A stretch of DNA of 64,000 nt, taken from positions 1 to 64,000 of the forward strand of contig JAIXMR010000055.1 of NCBI GenBank assembly GCA_025677835.1, read 5' to 3'. Source of the DNA: Sporodiniella umbellata. Lineage: Eukaryota > Mucoromycota > Mucoromycetes > Mucorales > Rhizopodaceae. The notes beneath the pieces are model-generated. The model saw only the letters and a list, made by a program, of their open reading frames with translations, searched no databases and was not told the DNA's origin. Both the position numbers and the translations under genes were made by a program. Shown piece by piece: positions 19,048-33,412 of this stretch (within the stretch, counting starts at the first letter, position 1; each line of letters starts with the position of its first letter).

Positions 19048-22000
19048 ATGAGTACTTTGGCACCCAAGATTATTGGCAGGGTGCGTGCGGTGTATTCGTA
19101 TGACTCAGACGAAAGATCTTCACTCAGCTTCAAAAGGGGGGATTATATCGATGTTTTGGCCAAGCTCGAATCGGGTTGGTGGGACGGATGGTAAGAAGAA
19201 GGCCAAGGTGAAAAAAAAAAAAAAAAGAGAATGAACAGAGTGGTTAGGTGTAATGGCGAACGAGGCTGGTTTCCTAGTAATTATGTCGAAACGGCGCCCG
19301 AGACCCCAAGAGCCTTGGATCCACCCCGCTCATCTTTGGACAGTAGCTCGACAGGATCCGCTAGCAGTAGCGTAAACCTTCGGGATGGAGGATCTGTTCA
19401 GATAACAAACAATAGAAACCCGTATGACGAGGACCATAACGGGGAAACCATAGATCAGAACTCAGTACTGGCGTCTGAAGAGAGCATCGTCTGTGGATCG
19501 CTCCAAGAGGAATACTCAGTGCCTACGCTGGAACAGGTATTCTTTTCTTTCCCCATTCAAAACCTCGCTTAACCTCTCTCATAAAGCTGATGGAAAACTG
19601 GGTGGAAAGAAAAACACCCCAGGGAAGACTCTATTTTTGCAATCTGATCACACAAGAAACAACTTGGGATGCTGACGAGATTGACACAGACACTGGCTGC
19701 TTGGTAAAATAAATAAAGTGGCGTCAATCGATGTACTCAAGCTTTAGGGGGAAAAAAAAAAAAGAGAAAATCAGAAAACATCCTAAAAGACCCTCTGCCC
19801 CAAGCGATAACGCCACCAGAAGAAACCAAACACATCTCTTGGGGAAAAACAGCCACAGACGTTGCCTTTCATATACACGAGCTGATTACCGCTGTACAGA
19901 ACGGATCGCGAGATCAAGTGCAAGCTAGAACGTCACTGATAGTCGAGTCCATACGGCTGATGTTGTATGCGTCGGGGGCCTTGGAGAGAGATTCTCCGCT
20001 TGTACATGAGCCTGTGTTCCGCGATCCCAGAAGGGCCATCCTGTCCTCTCTGTCCAAGCTTGTGTTAGACTCCAAGCTGAGTGTGGAGCTCACGCATGCC
20101 TCAGCAGGCATGGTGCTTGAGAAGCTTCAAAAGGACGCTCAAGATGTGATGAAAGGCACACGAGATTATATCACTGCTTGTCAACAGCGCAACGTTGCCC
20201 TGCTCGATATCAACCCACAACTGGTCAAGGATGTCTCTGAGCTTCCATTCGATGCCGCTACCCTCGCATCAGCCGAGATGCAGACCGTCAACAACCCAAC
20301 CCTAAGAGCCAGCCTTTCAGCCACCGGAATGGCCAGCCTCGGCCTGACTGCAAACGACAGGAAAAAACTAAATCAAGTGACGACAGAAACACACCACTCG
20401 ATGCTTCAAAGGGCGAAATACATGCTCAACCAGGATTTGATTCTCAGCTTACAGGTGTATTCCCATCAAATCTACACCTCTGCCGAAGAACTGTCCGCTG
20501 CAGCGCACGCCATCCTCACCGAATTCGAAAGGGACAACACACACCACTACGAAACCGAACGGTCGGCCTCTGTCTCGTTCTTTCGCACCCTTTCCACTCA
20601 GATAGGACAGTACCTGGCTATTCTGGATGATATCAACCTGGATGGCATCGACACGCAACAGATTCCTTCCATCGCCACCTATCAGATCAGCCGCAAAGGC
20701 ATCTATGGTGCGGTGGGATATATGTTTGGCGCTGTACAGACCTTGACAGATGTCAGTAGAGACCTCAAGGAATCCACGTACGGTGTCAAAGACGCTGTAC
20801 ATCATGTCGAGAGTGTCATCGAAACCGTAGAGCAGAGTGTGATTGCCATGGTGAACGAAAGAAAGCGAAGGATGGGTGTTCATTCAGAAGATAAAAATCT
20901 TCTTTTGTGCGATGAACCCAAAGATATCACAGCCAGGGAGGACAATGTCAATAGGGAGGCCTTGCCCCGCCAATCCACCCTGCCAGGTATCTCAGATATC
21001 GTCAACCGTCGAAGGCAAGAAAGTATTCGCCCAGAGGATCGTTCGGCAGATACCTTAGGTTCGGATCATCAACCAGATGAAGTTGAACTGGGTCCTGATG
21101 GTGCCATCCGGGGTGGTACATTGCCTGCTCTTGTAGAACGCCTAACAGTACATGACACTCTAGGTAAGTGGCTATACCCTATCAACCTACCATTCACCCC
21201 CCCCCCCCACAAAAAATAGACACAAACTTTATTGCCACCTTCTTACTCACGTACAGATCGTTTTGTACTACCGAGGACGTGGTCAGTCTACTGGAGTCTC
21301 GCTACAACCTACGCCCTCCCGAAAGGCTGACGCCTGAGCAGCTTGAAATGTGGACTGAACGTAAACAGAAACTCGTGCGCCTAAGGTAAGTAAGAGCCAA
21401 ACAGTCCCCTTTGTGTCTAAAGGTGACGATAGAATATTCAACGTTATGAAAACCTGGCTCGAAAACTACTATATTGATGAGGATGAGCATCTACTGCCTC
21501 GCTTTGAGTACTTTACCAATGCTTACATTCGTGACTCTTCCGAATTTGCTGCCAACCAGATTCTCACCTTGATCAAAAAGCGTACTGAATCTCGTGGTGT
21601 TCTGAAAAAAACCGTACAAAATCCAATCAGCGGACCTGATCCCATTGTCCCAAAAAACATCCAGGCTATAACTCTGTTAGACACAGACACCATTGAAATG
21701 GCCAGACAGCTCAGTATTATGGACTTTAAACTCTACAGTAGCATAAGACCCATCGAATGTTTAGGGAAAGCTTGGTCAAAAGAAGGCGATCGGGGATCGG
21801 TAGCGATCCATATCAAAAAATCGATTCAATATTGCAACCGGCTCACCTCTTGGGTCACCCAGAGTATTTTGTCGTACGAGGAGCCCAAAAAGAGAGCGAC
21901 CGTGATCAAATATTGGGTTCAAGTAGCCAACGTAAGCTGTCAAAGTACAACCCTTCTTTGACTAACCCATCTACAGCACTGTAGAGTATTAAGCAACTAC

Positions 22001-22525
22001 AATACATGTATGGCTATCCTATCCGCCTTTGATAATAGCTCCATCGGCCGATTGAAAAAGACATGGATGGTAAGATAAAGCTTTCTAAGCCTCTCATTGA
22101 GTTTTTCATAGATTTGTAGTCGAAATACAACACAGGCCTTGGCTTCTATTCGTAAACTTCTTGGTGCCAACCGTAACTTTACAGAGTACAGAGACATCGT
22201 TCATTCTGTCAATCCTCCATGCATTCCGTTCTTGGGCATCTATCTTCAAGACCTCACCTTCATCGAAGATGGTAACCCTGACTATCTACGCAAATCGAAT
22301 CATCTCATCAACTTTGCAAAGAGACAGAAAGTGGCGGAAGTCATAAGGGAACTGAAGCAGTTCCAATCATTTGCATATAATTTCCATACAATCCCAGAGT
22401 TTCAACACTTTATTGAAACACAACTGAGTTATGAGCATGATGTTGAAAGACTTTATGAGAGAAGTCTACAGTTAGAACCAAGAAATCAAGAATCATCCAC
22501 GACTGCTACTAATCACCTCATATAA
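19048..22525 (+). CDS. Ras guanine nucleotide exchange factor with SH3 and WW domains (Cdc25-like)
   Basis: Eight exons fit: 19048-19190, 19248-19536, 19587-19703, 19765-21163, 21220-21385, 21433-21931, 21977-22069 and 22112-22525; about 1039 aa. An SH3 domain opens the protein (VRAVYSYDSDERSSLSF, then GWWDGWCNGERGWFPSNYVE split by intron 1). A WW domain follows at about 145-175 (NWVERKTPQGRLYF...TTW). A long helical region leads to the RasGEF_N domain (FIATFLLTYRSFCTTEDVV) and the catalytic CDC25 domain (ATVIKYWVQVANHCRVLSNYNTCMAILSAF, joined over an intron, then VNPPCIPFLGIYLQDLTFIEDGNPD). This is the build of fungal Cdc25/Ste6-class activators of Ras, which feed cAMP/PKA or MAPK signalling. 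The exon 4 acceptor in an A-run is the weakest join. Confidence 0.9.
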
Positions 22526-22998
22526 AACCACATACTTCCCCCTCCCAACCACTCATTTCAAACCTCTTGATGTATTGCTACCCAAAACACACACACACAC
22601 ACACACACACACAACTTTTTCGATGTATTCTTACTTTGTAATCTACACATTTCCATTCATTTGTTTTATGCACTGTAAAATCATAATGTAGCTGTCTCTA
22701 AGTTCAATTAAGCAAACACGTTATAATAAAAGCAAACATGAAAAAAAAAAGGGGGGGGTGAGTTAGAGTCAATAGAATAAAGCTCGACTCTATAAAAGTT
22801 CAATTCACAGAGTTGCATTTTTCAACCTTTGAGAAAATCAAATAAAAGTTCAGATGTTTGCCTTAGTCAACTACTTATGAATCAATGTACTAGAACCCTA
22901 TTCTATCAACAAAAAGAAAACGACAAGAACACTCTTTCCTCTTTCTCTCTTTTTTTTTTTTTTTTTTTTGTGTGTGATTTATTATGAAATTAAGAAAA
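22526..22998. other. Intergenic region with CA repeat
   Basis: Convergent 3' ends. A (CA)n microsatellite spans about 22589-22612; a G-run (22750-22758) and T-run (22950-22968) follow. Polyadenylation-like AATAAA occurs at about 22776-22800 and 22840. No gene seen. Confidence 0.6.
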
Positions 22999-25131
<2,133 letters not shown>

Positions 25132-27470
25132 ATGTCTGATTTATTCAAGACAAATGAAAACGAGTTCTATATTGAACTAAAAGAACAAAAATATTACTTT
25201 CCGGGTGATCACATTATTGGTAACAGAAAAAGAACAAAGTGACAATGGAAAGCTTATCCAGTGTATAGGCAATGTTGTATTGGACTTGAAAAAGCAAACA
25301 AAAACCAATAATATCAAACTCACACTGGAGGGAACTGCTGAAATGGGCGGGAGAACAGCAACTCTGTATTCCCAATCAGTGCTTATCGCTGAACCGCCCA
25401 TGGGAAAAAAACACCACACTCTTGAACCGCGCACACATCGTTTTCCGTTCAAGTTTATAGTACCAGAAAAAAAATTACCCAGTACATTAAAAGTAAACAA
25501 GATATATATATAAAGGCGCTCTACATATCAAGGTCTGACTTTTGTTTGGATTAGATACCAAAGTTATTAAAGGTGAAATATAAAATTATGGCTGTGCACA
25601 TCCGCCCCTATATGATAATGGACAAACTTTGTTCAACAGCCACAGAGACTATCACTATTTTAGAGAAAATAAACGTGGAAGCCGACAAATATCAGGGAGT
25701 GTATAGTGAAACAAGAGAGTTGAATGTAAATAATGAAAACAAAAAAGCCAAAGTGATCGCTGTTTTAGAAAAGCGTGCTATTGTCAAAGGTAGATTGATA
25801 TCAGTCCTTGCTTATATAGGATGAGGTTCCATCATAAGATCCAATTAATTTAACCTTTCTGTTTTAAGGTGATACGATACCCATCATTGTAACCATTCAT
25901 CACAATGGTGTTACAACAAGAAAAAACGGAGTACATGTGCAATTGTTAAGATATGTTTATTACGGAAAAAACAAGTAAGTACCATTGCAGCAGTACACAT
26001 GTTCTCTCTCTTTAACACGGCTGCTGTAGAAACGAGGTGTTTGGCCCCAAAATACTATCAGAGACTTCAGCTGACATTGATTTTCCTAACGCTGATTCCA
26101 CAAAGTCATTTCGTTTAAATCTAACTACACCAAAAAAAACATTGTGTCCTACAGCCGAAAACTCATGTGACTTTTTCAAAATTGAATATAATGTCAAGGT
26201 GAAAATCAACCTGAATGAAGAAAATCGATTTAAAATGAATCGGTCCACCGATATCGCGCACTTTGACATGCCAATTGTTATTGGCACATTTCCCAAATAC
26301 GAAGTCAGTATAGAAGACGACGATGTAGAAGAAGAGTTGATCTCTCAAAAGACAGACGACAGTTCAGAGTATAGCCAAGTATTTGAAAAGATGAAAGAAC
26401 TCGACCTTGGATCAGCCCCTATTACGCCTACTTCTTTGGAGCCTGAACCTACCCCACTATCCTTACAATTCCAAAAACCAAACGAGTATTGTGACGATGA
26501 AGTGTATAATAAACCAAACGAGCATAGCGACGAATCACCCATTACAAAACCCAATGAATATACGGACGACCCACCCTTTACGAAACCAAACGAACACAGC
26601 AAAGAGCCTGTAATAAAGCCCAACGAACATAGTGCAGAACCTATAATAAAACCAGAGAGATACCTTGACCATCAACCGATAGCGCCTCTTTCTCATATGT
26701 TGAAACCGCTCCCCAGGCTGCAAAAAACAACAGCCTCAGGATATCGTCATAGTACCAATACTTCTGTGGGCTATTCACCCAAAGCCCAAAACACGTTTAC
26801 TAAGGTGCCTGAGAATATGTCTTGTGTAAACCCTTGTGTAACCATTATATCGCCTACGCTTGATCAGTTTACAGAGAGAGCAAGTACAAAGCATGAGGTG
26901 TACATGGGTCTTCCACTTCAACAATCTACATCAAGTATACAAACCGTTGCACCCAAAAAGAGGATTTCGCTTGCTCCTCCACCTGTGCCTCCAGCTATGT
27001 CAGTGACTTCTGGTACGCTTATTTCCCCTCCTGCCACACCTGCGTTTGCTGCTCCCCCTCTGCCTCCTCGACGTCCCACACTACAACACAAGCCTCTCCC
27101 AAAGCCCTCACCTCCCCCTCTACCCAGTCGTCCTGCAGGTTTTACAAGCGCTCCCGTTTTGCCTACTATGAATAACCTTTCATACCCACAGCAGGGTCGC
27201 TTGCCTTTACAACCGTCACTAAGCCAGCCTTCCCTGACGGTCCATCATCATCATCATCATTTACCTGCCTCTCCTCCTGTCACCCATCTACAGCCCTATC
27301 AAGGCTACGATCCCAGCCACTATCATCCTTTTCAAAATATACAACCACACTACAATCACTCTACACAACAAAGTCCTGCTCCTCACGGCTCTCATGCTCC
27401 TCACGCTCCCTATGCTGCCTATGCTAGCTATGGATCTGTGAGCAAACGGTCCAACTCCACCTATAATTAA
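25132..27470 (+). CDS. Alpha-arrestin (arrestin-domain trafficking adaptor)
   Basis: Five exons fit: 25132-25219, 25269-25492, 25555-25789, 25869-25974 and 26030-27470; 697 aa. The arrestin N-domain is plain: YYFPGDHIIGNVVLDL (joined over intron 1), IKLTLEGTAEM, FPFKFIVPEKKLPSTL, then KYKIMAVHIRP. The C-domain follows with GDTIPIIVTIHHNG and, later, FFKIEYNVKVKINL. After about residue 345 the tail is disordered: acidic, then a Lys-Pro-Asn-Glu repeat block, then proline-rich (PPLPPRRPTL, PSPPPLPSRP) and a His tract. Alpha-arrestins recruit Rsp5/Nedd4 ligases to membrane proteins for endocytosis, normally through PPxY motifs; I see none here, whereas SH3-type PxxP motifs are present. Confidence 0.88.
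26475..26690 (+). repeat. Coding tandem repeat, six degenerate 11-13-residue units
   Basis: Inside the alpha-arrestin tail, six units begin KPNEY, KPNEH, KPNEY, KPNEH, KPNEH and KPERY, each followed by an acidic residue pair and a Pro-Ile/Phe-Thr ending. The DNA copies differ at many third positions, so the repeat is not very recent and appears held at the protein level. Confidence 0.85.
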
Positions 27471-27531
27471 CTGTATAAATTAGCAAAAGGTTTTCTTTTG
27501 ATACATCTATGTATATACATATCCACAACTG

Positions 27532-27570
<39 letters not shown>

Positions 27571-28024
27571 ATCTATCTATCTTTTTCAAGTACTGATCTA
27601 CCTTGATATGTGCATATAGAAACATTTTCGTTTTTAGTTCCGTCCTAAAATAGGCCTTACTCTGCTATACACTCGTACAGTAAAAAAAAAAAAAAAAAAA
27701 AAAAAGATTAGTCATTTCTTATTAAAGATAAAGTACATTTTGCATTCTCTTATTTCAAAAAAAAAAAAAAAAAAAAAAAAAGTGTTGATACGTTTATTTT
27801 GGTTCTTTGTAATGATTTATAATAAACATTGTGAATAAAGACTAAAATAACGAGTGAGGTAGGACTGCTTTATGTTTCTTTCAAAAGTATAACTGAATAT
27901 TCATGCCTATGGAGGGTGTGTTACAAAAAAGGAAACTATGGTCTATTTGTATATGAACACCGTGCGAAATGGTTTTTTTCTTTTTTATTTTTTTTTATTT
28001 TTTTTTAAAAAAAAAAAAAACACA
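27471..28024. other. Intergenic region with TA repeat and A-runs
   Basis: Holds a (TA)n tract at about 27537-27568 followed by (ATCT)n, A-runs at 27682-27704 and 27758-27780, and T/A runs directly before the next ATG (27967-28020). No gene seen. Confidence 0.6.
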
Positions 28025-29375
28025 ATGACATCCATGGCTTACAATAAAAAGCCCTTAAGTTTCATGACTTTGAACGTTCGTCATGACAACCATGCCAATT
28101 CGCCCACCAACCCATTTGCTCCTCCTCCGACTCTACTCAATCCCTTTGATCCTAACGCATTTCTCGGTGAGCAACCTTGGACTATTCGAAAGTGGAAAGT
28201 ATTGGATACCATCACACTGTACTCGCCTGATATTTTGGCTGTTCAAGTAAAGAGCCATAAAAAAAGCAAGGAGAATGAACCGTTATTTTTTATAGGAATG
28301 TGTTCATCATCAGATTTTAGATTTAGAAGCACTTCTTGGTGAAGAGTATCTATGGGTAGGCGTAGGTAGAGAAGACGGCGATAAGAAAGGAGAGTTTTGT
28401 GCAGTGTTTTACAAAAGGTAAGAGATTCTACTTGGGGGACAAAAGAGACTTATTTTTGAAAAAAAAAAAAAGAGATGTTTTGAAGGTGGAAAGTTGGAAA
28501 ACGATTTGGTTGTCAGAAGTAAGATAGAAATGAGATAGAAAACACAAAGATGACTACCACTTTTTCTATATTTAGACACCCGAGGAAGTTGGCAGTAAAA
28601 GTTGGGATGCTAAACATAGCCGTATCGCGACACAAGTATTGTAAGAGGGAGAGGCAGCGTACAAAAAAAAAAAAAAAAAGCCGCGTTGGAAGCTTTACTT
28701 ATATTTCTCTGTAGGTTTAGAAGGATAGATAACGACGGACTATTCAGTGTGTTCAATACACACATGGATCATTTAGGAAGCACGTCTCGAGAAGAATCAG
28801 CCAAGTTGGTACTAGAAAGAGCTAGAAAGGCCCATTCGGAAGGGCCTGTTTTTTTAATAGGCGATCTGAATTCAACCGAAGACGGTGGGGCCTATCTTAC
28901 TTTGACTGGTTCAAAGTACGAGAAAAAATCAGGACAGAACGACACATTGGCCAATTTACAAGAACTCAACGAGACATGTGCTTCGGCCACTGCTCGACGC
29001 ACTGGCGTTCCTGTCCGAACGGACGATGGTTGCTTGAGCCTGCCTAGCCACCGGGTGATTCGACCCCACAGCGTAATGAATGACTTGCAAGAAGAACTTT
29101 ACTTTGAAGATGCCAGTCAGGAATTAACCACACGAATCAAGTCACAGGGAGCCCTGGGTACGCTGAGTGGACCTTATGGCCACCGCGATACGTTTACTAG
29201 CTTTAAAGAAGGCGATAATGAAGCCAAGAGAGCACCGATCCGTATCGATTTCATCATGACACTCAGCGACCGACCGGTTTACGTTCATCACTACGCCACT
29301 CTTTCCAACCAATTTGACGATGGTGTCCATTTCAGTGACCATCGTCCTGTATTGTCTAGAATTTCCTGGCACTAG
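28025..29375 (+). CDS. Endonuclease/exonuclease/phosphatase-fold protein
   Basis: Five exons fit: 28025-28246, 28296-28417, 28473-28518, 28576-28640 and 28715-29375; 371 aa. The metal-binding and catalytic motifs of the EEP (DNase I-like) fold are in order: FMTLNVRHDN near the start, DILAVQECVHHQI (catalytic Glu, restored over intron 1), a WLSETPEEVGSKSWDAKHSR loop, THMDHLG, the core FLIGDLNSTEDG, RIDFIM, and the closing FSDHRPVLS with its catalytic Asp-His. Members hydrolyse phosphodiester or phosphate bonds in nucleic acids, phosphoinositides or sphingolipids; substrate cannot be told from sequence alone. No signal peptide is evident. All key residues are intact. Confidence 0.85.
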
Positions 29376-29384
29376 AAACACACA

Positions 29385-29415
<31 letters not shown>

Positions 29416-29442
29416 ACGTACACTAGAAACCCTTACTTCTGT

Positions 29443-29482
<40 letters not shown>

Positions 29483-29563
29483 ATATGTGTGTGTAGATAT
29501 ATTTATAGATATATGTAGATATACATTACAATGACGATAATAACCATCATAATAATAAAAAAG
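29376..29563. repeat. Simple repeats between convergent genes
   Basis: A T-run (29389-29416) and an (AT)n/(GT)n tract (about 29446-29495) fill this 190-bp gap between two convergent 3' ends. Confidence 0.7.
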
Positions 29564-31206
29564 TTATAAACTCATCAGAGGTGTCCGTTGGGTTCCTTTA
29601 GGGTATACGAGTAATGTAGCCAGGAAAAGACCGAGGGTGATACCGATAGAGGTTTCGATCATGACCAGTGCAAATCCAGCGCCTTGATTGCCTACTTCAT
29701 CACTTTTACCAAACAGACCGAGGGCAGCCTTAAGACCTAGTCCGCTCGGCACCAGGTAAAAGACACCCAAGAGTACGGCATCAAAAGACATTTTGCCAGT
29801 GAATTTAGAGAGGAGATTGCCGATGAGAGCGATACTGAAGGCAGGCACGATCTGTAAGATCTGTGTGGGGACACGAGCCCAACAGAGCAGGGAATAGTTC
29901 ACAGCGTAACCACAGGCGGCTACAGCGATCATGATAGGCCAACGTGGCGGTTTTGATTTGATATAGATACAGAAGGCGAGACCAAAGAGAGGAACGAGCA
30001 GAAAGTTGTACCAGGGAGATTCGGTAGACATACATGTGGAAGCGTTGGCGATTTTCTTACAGTTTTCAGTCTGAGTGGCGGACGCGTTGGGATCCATAGT
30101 GAGATACAGGGCAGATCCCATCGAGACGCCATAGCCAAGCAGGAAAGAATAGATGATGGCATAGACCATCCGAACCACACCGCTGACCAGTTGCCTTGAG
30201 ACGAGTTCGATGATAGCTACAGCCATAGGGTATCCTGGCAGTACGACAATAAACGAAGAAAAAGCGATAGGCACAAAACAAAGCTCGTATTTCTGAACAC
30301 CGCGAGCCACGAAGCCAATCAAGATACAGACGGTGATTTCCCAGATGGGCTGTAAACTGGATACGACGGTGGAGAATATCTCGTTGACAGCAAACAACAC
30401 TAAATAGTAAAAAAGTCAATGCGCGGCTTTTTTTTTTTTTTTTTTTTTGGTGAGAGAAGGCATTACTTCCTAAAGCAGCTGACACGCCACCTTCTTTCCA
30501 ACGTCCACCATAGAACAAGACACAACCCGAGAATGCAGCCAGGGAATAAACAAAAGGCTGTAGCCAGCGTGGATAGATAGCAGGTTGATGATAGACTCTA
30601 TCGATAAATTCCAGGGCTTCATCCACGGACACTTCACCGTAAGCTACGAGTTTTTCCAGTCGATAGATATCCGCCAGGCGATGCATCTCAAAGCCTGGGC
30701 TTTGACGTATAAAGTGTGTTTCGGTAGTATGTGTGGTTGAATCATAAAAGGTGATCAACATGACGTGGGGTATAAAGACATACTCGGCTTCGACACCCAG
30801 GGTGCGAGATACCTGTCGCATGGCATATTCCAGGCGATGCGCTGGACAGCCATACATCATCAGCGCTCTGCAGAGCTTCCTTAAAAATTCCTGTTTTTGT
30901 AAGATATTGGCGATTTCAAAAGTGATCCGGATACGATCCTCAAGCGTGATGGGCTCAAACTGAGAGGCTGTGGTGACCATGCTGTCCATTGAAGTACGTC
31001 GCGAAAGAACAGGCGCGTTGGCCTTCTTCTTTTTTTCTAGGCTGGGCACAACGTATTTGCTGGAAGCCACACCTGCCAGCCAACTGGACTGTCTGTTCTG
31101 GAGCGGAGGGCGTTTGGGTTGTTCAGAAGGGCTAGTGTGAACTGAATTTGCTTTTTTCTTTTCTTGATTCTATCCAACGAGGTTTAATCACTTTCCCCCC
31201 CCCCTT

Positions 31207-31256
<50 letters not shown>

Positions 31257-31820
31257 TTTTTTCTTGATAGTTTTAGGAGAGGCTACGTTATACCTTTGGG
31301 CTTCTAGTTTCATCAAGCTAGCCAAAACGCTACCACTGGATTGAGGGATTGAAGTGGATGATTGGGGCTCTTCCTCTTCGTTTCCCCTCTGACTATTGAG
31401 ACTACTGACGACCGCTTGCAGAGGATCGGGTGCAGGTCGACCGGTTCTCATCCGTAACATGTGCTCTACCAAAGCAGCGGATTCAACCACATGATCCTGA
31501 AAACGAATATGGCGATCTTGTGCTTCCGCTTGGTCCATGGCGGCTTCCACCAAGGTGTTTGTGTCGCTCACCGGCTTTTCCTCGCTCTTGCCAGCCTGTG
31601 TGTCGCCTATCTGCGTCTCATCGCTGTTTTTACGTTCCTCTCGGCACACAATCGATGGCGTGGAAGATGAGCGAGAAATTGCAGAGGTACCTGTTGCTGA
31701 ACTAGGCTCGTCTGAAGGAATAGCCGCGCTAGCGTTGGCACTCTGTTCACAGCATGGATCACTACTATCAAGATCTTGATCCGCGCTGCTCCTTCTTTCA
31801 AAAGGGTTTTCCGTACTCAT
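29564..31820 (-). CDS. PRM10/ThrE-type multi-pass membrane transporter
   Basis: Three exons on the minus strand (31820-31257, 31169-30467, 30399-29564) give about 700 aa. The first 240 residues are Ser/Glu-rich and disordered. Then comes the cytosolic ThrE/DUF1212 domain: EFLRKLCRALMMYGCPAHRL, VEAEYVFIPHVMLITFYD and FEMHRLADIYRLEKLV. About ten hydrophobic spans follow, for example PFVYSLAAFSGCVLFYGG, FIVVLPGYPMAVAIIELVSR and GVFYLVPSGLGLKAALGLFG. Bacterial ThrE exports threonine; the yeast relative is Prm10 (pheromone-regulated). Fungal substrate is uncertain. Intron 2 falls between an early membrane span and MLFAVNEIFST, restoring phase. Intron 1's donor lies in an A-rich Lys run. Confidence 0.88.
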
Positions 31821-31895
31821 TGAACTTTTTGGCTAAAACGAAAAAAAAAATCAAAAAAGAAAAAAAAGAGAGAGAGAGAGAGATTATAAATAGAG

Positions 31896-31938
<43 letters not shown>

Positions 31939-32225
31939 CTGTCTTTTGGTTGTGTGGCCTTTCAAATTGCAGAATATTTTACCTCTCGGAAGTTGTATTT
32001 CTGCTGTTGTATAAAAAAAAAAAAAAAAAACAGGCTACAGGCGTTGGCTGCCTTTTTCAACGAAAAAAGATAAAAATATATAAAAAATAGATAAAAACTT
32101 TTTTACATTCCGATCGTCTATCTTATCATCCATCGTTCTAGCTTTGTTTTGCTTATCTTGATAGTTTTCGACCTAATTCAAAGGCTAGAAATCAACCAAG
32201 GTTTTCTTGATGCAGAGATCGCCCA
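31821..32225. other. Intergenic, A-rich
   Basis: Includes A-runs at 31896-31936 and 32011-32030. Divergent promoter area of the PRM10-type gene. No gene recognised. Confidence 0.5.
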
Positions 32226-32608
32226 ATGAAAACTACCACTGCTCAGGTACGACTTTTGTAGGCTTTGTTGTTATTTCTTATTGTTGACAAGCACTGGTAC
32301 CGACCGAGTCGCTTTTTTAAAAAAAAAAAACCAAAAAAAAAAAAAAAAACAAACGCTCTCTCCCCTTGTACTAAAAAGTATTAGCTTGGGTTGCTATGGT
32401 ACTGGTTTACCGCACGTGCATTTTTTCATCTACATTTGTTTCAAGCTAAAAAAGAATGAGGAAAAAAAAAACCCCTCTCTCCTCCTCAGGTTTGCAGCAG
32501 CGTCCATGTACAACGGTCGTCATGGTCGATAAGCTTTTGCAGAATAAAATTTTCTACTTGCATACGAAACTTGAGGAGTTTGCAGCGAACGATGGATTTA
32601 TTGAGTGA
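32226..32608 (+). CDS. Possible very small protein gene, poorly supported
   Basis: A short exon 32226-32246 (Met-Lys-Thr-Thr-Thr-Ala-Gln) ends at a good GTACGA donor. Downstream, a frame from 32498 to a stop at 32608 has balanced composition (VMVDKLLQNKIFYLHTKLEE) and a preceding CAG acceptor. Joined directly they give 43 aa, but the 251-nt intron is far longer than the local norm, so a middle exon is probably missed; 32386-32457 (LGLLWYWFTARAFFHLHLF) is one open candidate with a TAG acceptor. I recognise no family. Confidence 0.25.
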
Positions 32609-32659
32609 GAGGGGTGGATGCATAGGCATTTGTTTGTAGAGAGCGTTTGGTTTGAACCA

Positions 32660-33352
32660 CTATGCCTGATAAAGACCGTATGTTTGGATCAGCCGAGCGA
32701 TTTCAGGCTGCAGGACGTGCTCGAGAGATTCGCCCATTTTTACCTTCTCTCTTGCCAAGGTACTTGAGAGACCCGCCAGCTGAGGATCGAGGGTGATGCG
32801 CTGAATCAAGAGGGTAGGAAAGGCCTGATGGATTCTGGCCCAGAACAAGGGATCCTCCTCGCCACGGTCAGCACAGAGTAAGCGACATTGGCTCAAGAAC
32901 GGAGTCAGCGCCTGGACCCAAGAGATCGGCCGATAATAGCTAGGATCCATCAAGCGGGTCAACGTGTCGTAACCGAGGATAAACGAAAGCTGCACAGCAC
33001 TGCGGCCGTACGCTTCAAAAATGGCCTGGGCCTTGTCCACAAACTTTCCATGCCGCGTCACCCCGACTGCCATCCGCGGGTCTTCCGAAGCTATGCACTG
33101 CATCATTGCTAACCGCTGTTGTACATTGGCTCCTGTCATGACCTTATCGGCATTCTGGGTAGAAAATAAAAGTAAGATGGAGTCACAGTCAGCACTGGCT
33201 GCCAACGCACGCCAGACTAACGCACGATGAGCTAAGGTGGGTGGGTTGAAGGAGGCATCCAATACCAAGAGATGAGCCGAGCCTCCCCTGATGGGCCATT
33301 CGGTCGAATGCTGAAAGGTTAGTTTGAAATCCTGAGAAAGCCAGTCGGTCAT
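32660..33352 (-). CDS. Nicotinamide mononucleotide adenylyltransferase-like protein (POF1 type)
   Basis: One exon, 230 aa. The nucleotidyltransferase fold is shown by LLVLDASFNPPTLAHRALV, a variant of the GxFNPxxxxH motif with an Ala where most families have His/Gly, by LSFILGYDTLTRLMDPSYY in the middle, and by the C-terminal LSSTLAREKVKMG, matching the ISSTxxR signature. Such enzymes join ATP to nicotinamide mononucleotide to make NAD; fungal Pof1-type members are the closest in pattern. Start chosen at the first ATG after an A-rich leader on the opposite strand. It lies 60 bp from the stop of the kelch membrane gene, both on the minus strand. Confidence 0.82.
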   Translation of the reverse strand: MTDWLSQDFKLTFQHSTEWPIRGGSAHLLVLDASFNPPTLAHRALVWRALAASADCDSILLLFSTQNADKVMTGANVQQRLAMMQCIASEDPRMAVGVTRHGKFVDKAQAIFEAYGRSAVQLSFILGYDTLTRLMDPSYYRPISWVQALTPFLSQCRLLCADRGEEDPLFWARIHQAFPTLLIQRITLDPQLAGLSSTLAREKVKMGESLEHVLQPEIARLIQTYGLYQA

Positions 33353-33369
33353 ATGTCAATCAAGGGAGG

Positions 33370-33401
<32 letters not shown>

Positions 33402-33412
33402 TAAGAATAGGT

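Noticed and set aside
22589..22612. Regular repeat considered as a CRISPR-like or satellite array
   Set aside because: It is a plain CA microsatellite without unique spacers; the genome is eukaryotic.
30066..30466. Alternative C-terminus of the PRM10-type protein by reading through intron 2
   Set aside because: It leaves the transporter frame, whereas removing the 67-nt intron restores membrane spans typical of the family.
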